DNA of 64,000 bases from Manis javanica (lineage: Eukaryota; Chordata; Mammalia; Pholidota; Manidae), in NCBI RefSeq assembly GCF_040802235.1, contig NC_133156.1:188239851-188303850 (forward strand), read 5' to 3'. The notes under the pieces are model-generated. The model was not told where the DNA came from. It saw nothing but the letters and a program-made list of their open reading frames with translations, and did not search any database. Position 1 is the stretch's first letter; each line of letters starts with the position of its first letter. The position numbers and the translations under genes are program-made. Below, piece after piece: positions 46,698 through 57,921 of the stretch.

Positions 46698-47190
46698 TGT
46701 AAGAATAGAAATAGGTTAGCATAAGCATAGCCATCTTAAAGGCCTAGAAGCCACTTTCTGAGTATGTGACTTAGAAAGAAAAACTGGAACTGGGTAAGGC
46801 CTTGAAAAACAAGTTAATCATGAGCACCGGGTGGTGGGCAGCTGTGACCCTTGGTCAGCTAACCTTGGTCAGCTAATCTTACATACCAAGCTTATCGTGC
46901 AGAACCTCCCTAACCATTGAGGAGTAGTCTTATCCTGCCCTTGCTTAACCCCAGGATGTATGTCTTGCAAAAATAATGTATAGTTGTGGAAAATTACTAT
47001 GAGTTAAGTGCTTTGAAAATGCTATATAAACCCTTGGCTCTGAGTGCTTGGGGTCCTTGTGGAGACCTGCTGCGTCGGGCTGACACTTGGACCCCAGCTA
47101 GCTGGCTGAATAAAGACTTCGCTTGAATTTACATCTCTGTGCCTGTGTAGTTTGTTCTCTGGAGAAGCCTCGGAAGCCCGGACCCTAACA
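46698..47190 (+). mobile_element. Solo LTR related to the provirus
   Basis: 493 bp, TG to CA, flanked by GTGGC at 46693-46697 and 47191-47195. It has 'gctatataaaccc' near 47020 and 'gctgaataaagacttcgctt' near 47105. From there to the end ('ggaccctaaca') it resembles the R/U5 of the provirus, roughly 80% over 85 nt by eye. Its U3 is different. A perfect 14-bp tandem duplication (46849-46862, 46863-46876) lies in U3. Confidence 0.9.
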
Positions 47191-47195
47191 GTGGC

Positions 47196-47553
47196 CAGCA
47201 TTTCTGGGGCTACCACCTTCTCAAGAGCTTATCAAGGTCAAGATCTTCTCTGATAAGGGTCATTCAGCTATTCAGGAATGACTGCCATCTCATCATCAAA
47301 GCAGGAACTGGAGCCCTGAAGAGGGAGGCAGGCATGGGGACTGGTCAACCCTGGCCACAAATGGGGCTCTGGAGACTCAGAAGTTCTTTACATTTGTCTT
47401 CCTCTTGCTAGGCTTCAAGGAAGCACCTATTGTATGCAAGTGACAATCCTACACCCTGAAGGATACAGAGAGTGATAAGGCAACAAGAAATTTACCGTCT
47501 GGTAGAGGAGAGAGTCACAAAAATAAGGAAAGAAATCAATGTCCCAAATAAAG
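47196..47553. other. Unrecognised, with a short L2-like trace
   Basis: 'gcacctattgtatgcaagtg' and 'accgtctggtagaggagaga' (47420-47515) resemble antisense L2. The rest is unrecognised. Confidence 0.4.
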
Positions 47554-48454
47554 TGAACCTGAGAGGAAAAACTTACCCTCTCCCCTCCTAGGTATTCTGG
47601 CTGGGTCTGAAATAAAGAGACAACAGGCAGAGTAACAGGACAAAAGGTGTACACATTTATTAATGTTTAACACTACGTGGACAGGGGCGTCACAGGAAAA
47701 AAAGGGGTGGGATTTGAGAGTATATATGCTATCTCAGTAGGAGAAAGGTGGGGGGTGGGGATGCAAGTCCCAAAGGGGAGAGTATGTGATTCTCAGGGAA
47801 GTGGGCCCTTAGAAGACTAGGTGGCAGGCATGACTGTGTGTGACTGTAAGTCCGGGGAAAGCAAATCCCGGGGCAAAATACCCCTAGAAACCAAAATCAG
47901 TCAAAGGGAGAAATAAAGTTTTAAAACCCATTTATTGCTCACAAACTGCAGTCCCAAGCATCTTTCTTCTCTGCTCCAGCAGGTACCACACCGGCCCTCC
48001 CCTCACCTCTCAGGTACAGATAAGCCCTCTGTTGCCCAGGTAATCACGCATTGATATGGAGATGAACTTCTCTCCACCCCTGAGGAAAGATGCAAATGAA
48101 CTAAAGCCATACTTCTTTCCACCTCTGAACGCCCATTGATATGCAGATATACGAAAGCCAGGCAAGATATTCTGGAAATGTTTCAATTTTACCCACAGTG
48201 ACAAAGCTGGGCTGGGTGTGCTGTGACCTCTAGTCTCCTCCCCCGTGATGAGAATCCCTCTTCCCAGGCTGATGGAACTCCAGGTAGGGGATTTATGACA
48301 ATGGAGCTCCTTTTGGCGGCTCAGTCTTTAGGCCGACAAGGGGAGTTTGGAGAAAGCCTCTCCCTGCATTTGCTGTTTTTCAAGTACCTTCAACTCAAAA
48401 TAATCTGTACTCCAAAGCGGCATATTTTAGGGTAGCATACCCTTAGCTCCTTCA
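47554..48454 (-). mobile_element. Solo LTR containing a nested LTR
   Basis: The outer LTR is about 540 bp once the nested element is set aside. Its sense start, in reverse orientation, carries the 'cttcaactcaaaataatctg' phrase shared with the LTR family at 43085 and 44084. AAAG flanks it at 47550-47553 and 48455-48458, which would be a 4-bp duplication, a weak match. Confidence 0.65.
47845..48197 (-). mobile_element. 353-bp solo LTR nested in another LTR
   Basis: TG to CA with perfect GTGAC duplicates at 47840-47844 and 48198-48202. On the minus strand 'gcaataaatggg' gives a poly(A) signal. Two 'cattgatatg-agat' motifs (48049 and 48131) recur about 82 bp apart. The strand is inferred from the poly(A) signal. 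A plus-strand AATAAA also exists. Confidence 0.85.
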
Positions 48455-48599
48455 AAAGCATGGCTAGTGAATGCAGAGTTATGTTCACAAAGCAAGTTAT
48501 CCTCAAGTTGTGTGGGACATTGTTCTGTTAAGGTTGCTGCTTTGTTTTTATACAATTTGGCTATTCTTTTTAAATAACAGAAAAAACTAACATGAGATT

Positions 48600-48800
48600 T
48601 TATTAATGTCATATGTGTGCTAGGCACTCAAAATGCATTAATCTATTTAATATAATAACACTAAGAGGAAAGTATTATTATCCCCATTTTACAGATGAGA
48701 TTAAATGTTGTTTAGAGATGTTAAATGCTGTTTCTGAGATGGCCCACCTGGTAAGAGGGAGAGCCAGAATTTTAACCCAGTTGGGTCTAATTCTAAAGCT
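48600..48800 (+). repeat. MIR-type SINE relic
   Basis: 'gtgtgctaggcactcaaaat' and 'tatccccattttacagatga' with the usual spacing. Confidence 0.7.
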
Positions 48801-49309
48801 TGAGTTGTTCATGTGATGCTATGCTGGACGTCCAGATGTGTTGACAGGCACGTTGAAGGCAGCTCTGATGAACTGGATGCTGTCTTTGGTTCCAGGACCC
48901 TCCAGCCTATGGCCTTAAGTCGGTACTTTGACTCCAAAGGCTTCTATTTCTTCCTCAGTGGTTTTAATGGTTGAACCAGGTGACTACAAGTTATCTCCCA
49001 TTTCTAAAATTCTCTCAATCTAGGATTTTGAGGTTCCTAAAATGAAACCATCTCACGTTCACTCTTTGAAGCACCTAAATCTTAAAGAACATTTAGGATG
49101 TAAGTAAGCAACAATTGTGCTCATGCTCTCTGACTTCTGGGAAGGCTGCTAAAATGGTCTAGTGTGGTAACAGGGGTTAAGGTGGATACAGAGGGAGAGA
49201 GCCACAATTGAAGGATCCCCACCAGTAAGATGGCAAACTTCCGGTGTGTCGCTCCTTTCCTTTCAACAATCATGTTTGAAAGGAGCTCAACAAACTAACA
49301 TTTATGCGG
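48801..49309. other. No recognised feature
   Basis: Unrecognised sequence. Confidence 0.4.
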
Positions 49310-49685
49310 CATGTATTAGGGTTGACTCCTATGTCAAATAGCTGCCTCATTTCAATGGCTTAACACAAGGAAAGCTTATGTCTCACATAGGAACAGTCCG
49401 ACCCAAGTGTACTACTTCTATGACTCACCTTCAAGGGGTTGTTGCTCAGGAATCCAGGCTCCCCCTGTCTGTGGCTCTGCCTGCCTCCTAGGTCTTCAGA
49501 GAATTTCACTTCCAGTTGTAGAAGATCACGTGAGAAGCTTTTAAGTTGCGGGAAGTTGCATCTCTTACTTCCGCCCCATTCCATTGGCCAGAATTGGTCA
49601 CATGATCCATCCAACTTCCCAGGAGAAGCTGGGAAATACAGTCTCACTGTGTCCAACAGGAAGTTAACTTAGGTGAATGCATGGT
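49310..49685 (+). repeat. Dispersed mammalian repeat, family unresolved
   Basis: Member of the type at 16486 and 23145, with 'cattggccagaattggtcac', 'aagctgggaaatacagtctc' and 'gtgtccaacaggaag'. Confidence 0.6.
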
Positions 49686-51185
49686 AGTCTCCAGAGAAGT
49701 ACATAACTAGTCAAGTCAGTCCTAAACAAATGAAAAGTAAAGGGGAAACTTAACCTTACTCATCATGGAGACTCTGCTGCTGTCCTCTCTGAGGTGTTGA
49801 TGGCCTATTTTCCTACCACTACTCATAGTACTAAGCTGAGTGACATTGGCAGGAGTAAATTGAAGCCCTTTCCCTTCTTTGGTTCTCTAAAAGGAGGTCA
49901 TAGAACTTTCTTAAAATGCATAATAAGACTTTCTGCAGTGTCTTGTCCTGTGGTCAAAAGTAATGGTAATGATAGTGGCTAGCATTTATCAAGCACATAT
50001 ATCACGTATTTAAAGGTACTATCTTAGGCTAGGGGCAAATCTCAAGGTTTGGAAGCAATATGCAGAACTGAATAATGCAATTTAATTTACTTTGTCCATA
50101 AATGGCTTTAATTTCTACATTTGATGCCCATTCTGCATGTGGCAGAAACTTAATTTCAATTGACTTTTTGCCCCTGCTGTATCCCAGGTTTTGTCTAAGT
50201 TCGTAGGTGATGGGGAACAACTGGGACTCTATGTCCTAGTGTTCATCTATTCATAGTTGCATCTGCCATTACATCGTATCAAATGACAAAACTAAAACAA
50301 TCGGAGTTTGATGTCCCGTTTTCAAGGGAAAACAGCCCGTGCACTGAGGGTGCTTCATGAACAGTCAGGCACTCTTCCTGTGGGCTTTGGGGCAAGAAAA
50401 AGTTTTACAGAGCATTAGAAGAGGCAAGAGAGAAACAGGGCATGATCGGCTGGAAGGCTGAGCATTTTCTCCTAAGGCTGGCAAGCCCTCTCTTCCAGGG
50501 GCAGGTGAAGCAGCTGAAGCTGAGCTGGAGTACTGTGATTGGTATGTTAGGTTAGCTTAACAGGTGTTTCCTTCAGGCTGACTTACTTTTAGGTTTGTGA
50601 TGTGGCCAGGCCACCAGGGTGGCCTCTATTTTGTGGGTCCTGTTTAGCTTTATTGATCTGAGTTGCCAGACTTGACATTCATCAGGCCTCAGCCTGGGCT
50701 GCTCCTTGGCTCCTCACATCAAAGCCACGGTTCTCTCTGCTACCTCAAACCCACCTCCCACTTCATCATGGACAAGCCACTGCTCTGGCCCCTGGTGAGG
50801 GCTCAACACCCCACCTGCCCTCAGCCCTGGAGCCAGGAGGTGCGTGTCATCCCACCTCCCCTTCTCAGGGGTGCTCTGCCTCCCACCGCCTTGATAATCC
50901 TTGTATATCTGGTTCTTTTTTTTAATTTTAGTATTTATGGCACCAGCTTGATACTTCAGTTACTCAAGGGTTAAATTTTTGCAGTTTAAAAGGCCTCACT
51001 CTTAACCTTAAGTAGTTCTGTGGCTTTTCTGTCTTATCACTTCTTCTCTGAGGTAATAAATGCTACTGACTTACTACTGAAGTAATAAATGCTTAAGGTC
51101 CTAAGGAAAGACTGCAGACTGACCCAGAGGGAGGGCAAGGGACACTACGGAAAACTATGTGGTAAAAAAAATTGTAAATGTTTCA
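49686..51185. other. Mostly unrecognised; MIR trace near 49975
   Basis: A short MIR-like phrase ('gtggctagcatttatcaagc') at 49975-50030 and a doubled 'gtaataaatgct' at about 51055 and 51083. Otherwise nothing recognised. Confidence 0.4.
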
Positions 51186-51189
51186 ATAT

Positions 51190-51300
51190 TTTTCCTGTCA
51201 CAGTCTCATTTACGTCTCAAGGACCACTCTATGACACAGGTGCCATTATTAGCTCTATTTGAGAAAGACACTAAGTTGTATTGTTAAGATCTACTTTGCT
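51190..51300 (+). repeat. MIR fragment
   Basis: 'ctatgacacaggtgccatta' and 'gctctatttgagaaag', diverged. Confidence 0.5.
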
Positions 51301-51625
51301 GGGACACTGGTGTATGGTGGACGAAAGGGGTAAGGATAATTTTGAATTGTTCAAAAGTTAGGAGAAGGGCTATTTAAAAGACATTCATAGGTATTCCTTT
51401 TAAGTGCAAACACACACTAACAGATATGAAATCTTGTCTAATGGAGATAAGACTTAGACTATCTTTAACGCATACCCAAGGCACCCTTGAAATTTATAAA
51501 AAGCCTGTTATTTGGAATGGTGAAAGCGAAAGGTTTGAGAAGTGTCCTCTTAAGTTTAGCTCCCTCTTTGCAACCTCTTCTAATGATTAGCTTATCAGAA
51601 AAATCCTTTTGTTTACCAACAGTGT

Positions 51626-51810
51626 GAATGTAAAGTTTGCTTAATCATTCAATAAATATCATTGAGGCCATTGCGAGGCCATGTCTAAAGAATAATTAGG
51701 TTTAAACTCTCCAATCTGCAGCATTGAGATTCTTGAAGCTGCCTCCTCCCCTCAGCTTTAAAATCTTTTCCTAAAATTTAGTTTTTTTATTCAGTGAATG
51801 TTAGAAGCAC
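51626..51810 (+). repeat. 185-bp direct duplication, copy 1
   Basis: Identical to 54049-54233 except for one A/G difference, with no indels. It matches no repeat family I recognise, so it looks like a local duplication. The copies lie 2.4 kb apart in the same orientation. Confidence 0.95.
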
Positions 51811-52689
51811 GAGGCTCTGCACAGGGATCTGAGAGCCTCTCAAGGAAGAGTAGGTAGGTGAGGCCCTGGAAGATGTTCAGAAAGAGAAAGAGAAGGCAAT
51901 GTCTGGCATGGCACTGGGCACCAGAAAAATGATGAGGAATGAATGAAAGCTGCAAAGGGGCAAAAGGAATGAGACACCCTCAGGACCCCTTGGGAGAATA
52001 CCTGCATTTCCCACAGAAGCTCCCTTACTGACCTGCCTTGCCTAAACCTTGGTAGCCCAGGATGACTGGGCTTTTCTTATATCCCAGTGAAGCCCATTTG
52101 CACCTGGGACTCATAGCACCAGACAGCACAGTAGAAAAACCTGGAGAAGCATAGGAGACAAGAGCAGAGCAGGGATGAACCAAAGATGAGCACACAGATG
52201 GGTCTGTGGAGAGAGTGTAGGGACAGTAGCTGAGGATGGGGACTGGGTCTCTCATTTCTTAAAGGAACCATGTTGAAGTTATTCTTGAAGCCCACAGACC
52301 TTTGCCGAGGATTCCAAATAGCACTTGTTAGAGAACTCCTAACATATGTGTCCAGGTTCAACTAGGGCTCATGATCTTACTGTGGGAGAAGCACCCCCGA
52401 AGGAGAGATGCGCAAAGGAAAAGAAGGCACCTCTGAAGCTTTGTGGGCATTGGGCTCAACAGTTCCCAAGATGCTAACCATTGTTAGAAAAGACTGCAGC
52501 CTCCTCTGGGTACTGGGGAGACTGCCCTTTTGGAAGACTTTGGTGTAGCCTGCACTGGCATCTTTAACGGGGTGTATCTATGTGGTGTTGATACTGCCCC
52601 CTAACTTCCATTTCAAACTGCAGAATCAATAAAGGCCATTCCCAAGAGGTGGGCAGGTTCATAAGTAAGCCTGGGGGTGACTGACTGTA
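51811..52689. other. No recognised feature
   Basis: Unrecognised sequence. Confidence 0.4.
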
Positions 52690-53315
52690 AAGTAAGGAGT
52701 CAGGCTCACCTGGATTCAAGTCCTGGCTTCACCACTTTCCAGGTATGGCAGATTAAAGATGGGAGCAAATTCTTGTCTACTCTTCTTCCCATTGAGAGAT
52801 GGAGTCCATTCTCCTTTCCTCTCAGCTGGGCCTGTGATGCACTTTGACCAGGAGGACGCAGTAGAAGTGAGGCAAAGATGGAAGAAGACTTGTAGCTTCT
52901 GCCTGCGTCTCTCAGGATGCTTGTCCTTGGGACACTCCCGCTCAGAGAGGCTATGTGTAGGCATTCTGGGCGACAGCCCCAGGCGGCATTTATTCCACAA
53001 AGTTGTGTGTGGGCATTTAGCTCAGTATAGCCAACATCTAACTGCACCTGCATGAGACCCCAAGTGTGCATCACCCAGCTGAGCTCCAGGGAACCATAAG
53101 CAAGAATAATAAAGTGTTGTTTTAAGCCACTGCATGCTGTGGTGTGTATACAGTATAATCTCAGGGGAGATATTTAACCACTTAGAAGTTCAGTTTCCTT
53201 CTGAAAAATGGGGAAAATTGCCGTGTCTACTTCATAGTTATGGTGATATGAATGTAATAATGGTGGAATTGCTGAGCACAGTGCCTGGCACACACTTTAG
53301 TAAGTGCCAGGCTCC
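52690..53315 (+). repeat. MIR split by an MLT1 LTR
   Basis: The left part (52690-52744) has 'gattcaagtcctggcttcac' and the right part (53153-53315) has 'gttcagtttccttctgaaaa', 'cagtgcctggcacacacttt'. Together they are one MIR interrupted at 52745-53152. Confidence 0.8.
52745..53152 (+). repeat. MLT1-type MaLR LTR inside a MIR
   Basis: It ends in 'gttttaagccactgcatgct' and a TATACA terminus. The flanks share only GTA, so the target duplication is decayed or the edges are a few bases off. Confidence 0.75.
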
Positions 53316-54048
53316 TCTCTGCCCCATGTCTGGGAGGTTATATATCCCAGGTGTCAGTGAATCTTGGCTGCTGCTCTGAATTTCCTGGGCAAACACCCAA
53401 CCTTCCTCAACGGGAATGCCTACGATCAAATTTGAAAAAGGGGTTGGAAAGAACTTGTTTTTTTTTTCTGGGGCAATCTGTGACCCCTCTTAGGTAAAGT
53501 ATCACCACCTTGTATGAGGAAAATTGTAAGTTTTTCTTTTCCTTTTTCCTCAGTTTAAGGGATCAAGAAATTAAGTTTTCACCTCTCTCTGTCTTTTTTT
53601 TTTTTTTAAACAAGAAATATGCTTGCTCCCACTGAAAAGTACCGGCATGAAATAAAACAACTCCCCTTCTGTTTCACAGCCAGCAGGTTTTCTTCAACAC
53701 CCCAGCCCGAGAGAGCCCCAGGTTGCACGGCGGGCAGACTTTGTTGAACAGATGAACAACTGTGGCTTAATCTGCTCCGAAAAAATAAAGGTCCTGAAGC
53801 AATGATAAGAAGCTGAGGTCAGGGTGAAGGAGGAGTAAATGAGGCCAGATTGGGGAACGTTGAAACGTAAGCTTCTTTCACCCCAGGACTAATCTGCTGT
53901 GAAAGGGACTGAGAATCGCGTGGGTTGCCTGAGTTTGGAGTTATGTTTTCATGATTATTCAAAATTATTTTAAAATGCATTTCATTTATTTTATATTATT
54001 TATTTATTTTAATTATAATTCAGTGATTTTTTTGGAAAATGGGCATCA
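53316..54048. other. Unrecognised, AT-rich at the end
   Basis: T-runs at 53458-53468 and 53595-53607, and a TTTAT-rich low-complexity block at 53955-54025 just before duplication copy 2. Confidence 0.5.
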
Positions 54049-54233
54049 GAATGTAAAGTTTGCTTAATCATTCAATAAATATCATTGAGGCCATTGCGAG
54101 GCCGTGTCTAAAGAATAATTAGGTTTAAACTCTCCAATCTGCAGCATTGAGATTCTTGAAGCTGCCTCCTCCCCTCAGCTTTAAAATCTTTTCCTAAAAT
54201 TTAGTTTTTTTATTCAGTGAATGTTAGAAGCAC
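54049..54233 (+). repeat. 185-bp direct duplication, copy 2
   Basis: Matches 51626-51810 at 184 of 185 positions (A to G at about 54104). It is bounded on the left by an AT-rich low-complexity block and on the right by a perfect inverted repeat. Confidence 0.95.
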
Positions 54234-54234
54234 A

Positions 54235-54260
54235 ATTTGTGCCCAGAAAAGGGCACAAAT
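54235..54260. repeat. Perfect 10-bp inverted repeat
   Basis: 'atttgtgccc' and 'gggcacaaat' around a 6-nt spacer 'agaaaa', adjacent to the end of duplication copy 2. Confidence 0.9.
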
Positions 54261-54264
54261 CTTA

Positions 54265-54720
54265 AGCAGAGAGGACTGGGTGTTCATAAACTGCACACAT
54301 TGTGTGACCAGCACCCAGGTCAAGAACTGAGTATCAGCAGCATCCCCTCAAGCCCCCACGTGTCTCCTATGAGGAGAATCACTGTTTTGACTTGTAACCT
54401 CTTTATTATTTTTAGTAGCTCATACACATTCATGTGTGTTCTTCTAGAGAGATTCTATCCTTGTACCACATGGATATGGATGTTATTATTTTGTACAAAT
54501 GTAGTGAAATGTACACACTAGGTAGCATATTATCCAGACTGTCGTGCCTCTGGCATTTCTCACATTTACCTTGGTGATCCTCCCATACCATTACATAGAA
54601 AGTAGTCAGGTTTCTTTAGTGGTCACATACCATTCCATTGTCTGAATGTACCACAATTTATTTAATTTTGTTAAAAGGCAAGGGAGTTATGTGCAACATT
54701 TTTGGAGCTGGCTTTAAAAA
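54265..54720 (-). repeat. Old L1 3' end, antisense
   Basis: 'gtgtgaccagcacccaggtc' (54302) and 'ccattgtctgaatgtaccac' (54635) are antisense L1 3' phrases. Confidence 0.65.
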
Positions 54721-56329
54721 GTATTCTTGAGGTATTTTGTTGTCCTTTAGTTTAAGGTGGCAACTAGACACTACTCTCTGGAAGCCTCTAAAAATACTAC
54801 CACTAGTTTTTACTCTACTCTGAAAGGTATTGGGTGTGGTACCACCTGGGTGATCATCTATTTTATTGCCTTGTCCTGTGAGGACTCAGTTATTCCATGT
54901 TTGAATGTGTATCCAGGAAATGGAAATAATGTCCCTGACACCCTCACTTCCTCTCTGGCAAATTGATGTCCGGTGAATGAATCCAGTCGCTTTCACCCAG
55001 CCCCTTCCTTCAGTCAGTGGCTTTACCCAGCATGGTCCTGGCTGAAAGCTGGACATTTTGGAAAATGGACTTCAAGAGCTCTTCCAAACAGGACTAGTTG
55101 GATAACTATTGTTCCCTTTGATTAAACCAAGCCTCCCCTTTCTGCCTGCCTTTTCCTAGTTCTGTGAGTTTTCCATCCCTCTTCTTGAACCCTGCTCCAG
55201 TCTCTGGGCTTGCCCTGCTCTAAACCCAGCTCTCAGAATCATTTAGACTGAGTGGGAGTTCAAGGCAGTGCCTACTTCTTTCACCTAGGGGTATTTGCCC
55301 TTTACATTTTGTACTTACCATAATTACAGGGCAAAAGGCTTTGCCTCCTTTGGATCTTTCAGTTCCCAGACAGCAAGAACAGTAGTGTATTTGGGAGTTG
55401 GGGCAATCACCTCACCTCCCTCCTTCATGGCCAGGATTATGCCTGTCCTTGCCCAGCCCTCAGAGGACAGGCTGGAAGGGACAGGCTTGGCTGGCTCTGG
55501 ACCTCAGGGTGAGGTAGGAGTGTCTTACTATCTGTTACTTACAAAAGTGGAAGGGCAAAGGCCACCAGCTTGTGCAAAGGTGTGCCAAGGCTGAGCAGCA
55601 GGCATGTGTCCTCCAGAGGCAGGGTCACAGCTAAGAGCCATGGGCAGGGCAGCCCTACTTCAGTGGAGGAGGGACGTCCTCAGGGTGTCACTCCAGGAGG
55701 CAAGGAACACTGGATTGCCCCTCGGATCTGGGTGTCAGAGAAGGTTTAACAGCAGTCACCTCATAGAGTTGATAGAAAGCCATGGTAAATGCTGTATCAG
55801 TATGAGCTCTAATTATATGAGGGGGCCCAGACACAGCGGCCCCAGTCCCTCTTACCAGTGACCGGAGGAGCTCTGTCACTGCTCCACTTCTCCACCTTTG
55901 ACTTGCCCTCTGCCCACCTTGCTAGAGTGGACAGCTTGGGCTCTTTCTGCCAGAGCCATTCCCCTCAATGACCGCAGACCCCTGCCTGCCCTTCTTATGC
56001 CCACTGCCTTATCCAGGAAGACTTCCCCAGCCACACTCCCTGCGCAGGGTCAGGGGCAAAGAGCCCACCAAAACTAAGGGGAAGAGCTTCTGTCTCTTTT
56101 GTCCCTACCTTTGCATCATCCAGTCCCCTTCCAAACTCCCAACTCCACTGTCTTCCTGTCCATGCTCTTCATGTGCACCAAGGACACAGTCTGGTGGTAG
56201 GAGAGAGGGCTGCACAGTCTGGATGCTTAGGGACTCTCCTGAAATCAGTGAGGCTCATGCGTCTCTATCCATCAGTACTCACGGCTGTGCAGAAAGAGAA
56301 GGGCACCAGAACTAAACCCTCTGACACTC
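54721..56329. other. No recognised feature
   Basis: Unrecognised sequence. Short frames at 55295-56315 are unsupported. Confidence 0.4.
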
Positions 56330-56545
56330 TAAGGACGCACTACAGACCTGCGCTGCTCCAGGCCATTTACATTTCACTGTTTTGTTTAATCTTCTAGCAG
56401 CTCTCTGATGTGGCTATTAGGACCATTCTTCAGATTTCCAAACTGAGGCTCAGAGCAGTACATACACATAAGGGTGTCTTCACTGCTAAGTAGTAGATGT
56501 GGGATTAGACCCCAGGTTTGCCTGACCCGAGAACCCATATGTGTT
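56330..56545 (+). repeat. MIR-type SINE relic
   Basis: 'cagatttccaaactgaggct' with 'agtagtagatgtgggattag' and 'accccaggtttgcctgac'. Confidence 0.75.
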
Positions 56546-56909
56546 AAAGAAACTGTGAGCCAGTAGGACTGGGATAGCAGTATGTTTTACATTGTTTTGT
56601 ACTTGGATCAACTAGCCCAAGAAGGGGTGTTTATGGCTTTTGAACTCGGCATGCACAATGTTTAGCCAAGGTTTACAAACTTTGTCTTGTCCCCACAGAG
56701 AGGTGATTTTGAAATAGCCAGAATGTACACATTTAAATGTAGTTTGGCCAAGACTCACATGGCAGGTTTGTTTTCCCAAACCTCTGACATACCTCCATAA
56801 ATGAATCTCCCTGGGGAGGCAGGTATTAGCGAGATGGTGTCCAGGGGCTGCCCACCTCCAGTGGGGGTCTCATCAGGACAGACACATACACATCCCAGCA
56901 GGCACTGAC

Positions 56910-56920
56910 AAGAAGACCAG
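56910..56920. repeat. L1 target site duplication, left copy
   Basis: AAGAAGACCAG, repeated at 63217-63227 right after the L1 A-rich tail. Confidence 0.85.
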
Positions 56921-57921
56921 AAGAGAATTCATGGAGCAGGCAGGATTAAAGATGGTGGTGTGAGAGATGAGACAGAGGCTTCCTCCTAAAACCACATACA
57001 ATATGAAAATATAATTAATACAACTAATCCTGAAAGAGCAACAGGGAAGAGGACTGTGCCAGACTGCATACACCTGGAGAAAAGAGCAGACCTCACGGAA
57101 CAGGGTAACATACCAAAGCTGTGGCTTGGTGGGACCCAAGCCCTTCCCCCACTCCAGCTCACCTGCGGGAGGAAGAGAAACAGAGCCGGGAGGGAGTGGA
57201 GGCCTGGGACTGCTGAACACCTAACTCTGGAGATCTGCTCTGGGAGCACAAACCTACATTTCATGGTGCTTTCATGATACTCTCGTGATTAGGGGATTGG
57301 AAAGCTAATACAGGCAGAATTCCTGGAAAGACTGAGATTCTAGCCACTTGTGGGAAGCAGGGATCCATATCTGGGTGCTCTGGGACAAAAGAAAGGCAGG
57401 TGGTCTGAGAGACTTCCTAACAAGGAAGCCCTTAGCAAAAGGGCTGCTAAAGGGGCAATAATTGCACAGAACTTACTGCTCAGGAGAAAGGACAGGTAGA
57501 CAAAATTGTTCAGGTACACTCTGCCCAGCAGTTTGGGAGCTTTCACGATTTTCAGGTGCTCCAGCTCCCTGGCTGGCTACATAGCTCCAAGGACCCCCTC
57601 TGTGATACGCAGCCTACTGTGCCTTTCTCCCAGCCAGCCACACCTGGCTTGCATACTGGCAAACCCTACCCTGGCGTTAGGCCAGCCAGAGGGAAGATCT
57701 GTCTGCAGCAACTACAAATGCAAAGCATAGAGGCTTATACCTGTGTGCCTGGCCCACTGGTCCAGGCAGTGGAGACAGGCACAACGGCCGGGAAGCAGGA
57801 AACACCTCCTTCCTCCCCTCAGGCACCAATACCACTCCCCTGCGACCCCCAACATTGCTTCAGAGGCTGAACAGCTCCAGAGAGTAGAGCTTTTGGGCCC
57901 TAGAGGGAGCCATATACAAAT
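56921..57921 (+). promoter_or_regulatory. L1 5' UTR
   Basis: About 1 kb upstream of ORF1, where L1 carries its internal RNA polymerase II promoter. I see no tandem monomers of the mouse type. The position alone supports the promoter role. Confidence 0.6.

Noticed and set aside
46849-46876. Short direct repeats as a CRISPR array
   Set aside because: Only two contiguous units in a mammalian LTR, with no spacers and no cas genes.
53595-53607. T-run as the tail of an antisense SINE
   Set aside because: No SINE body or target duplication adjoins the run.
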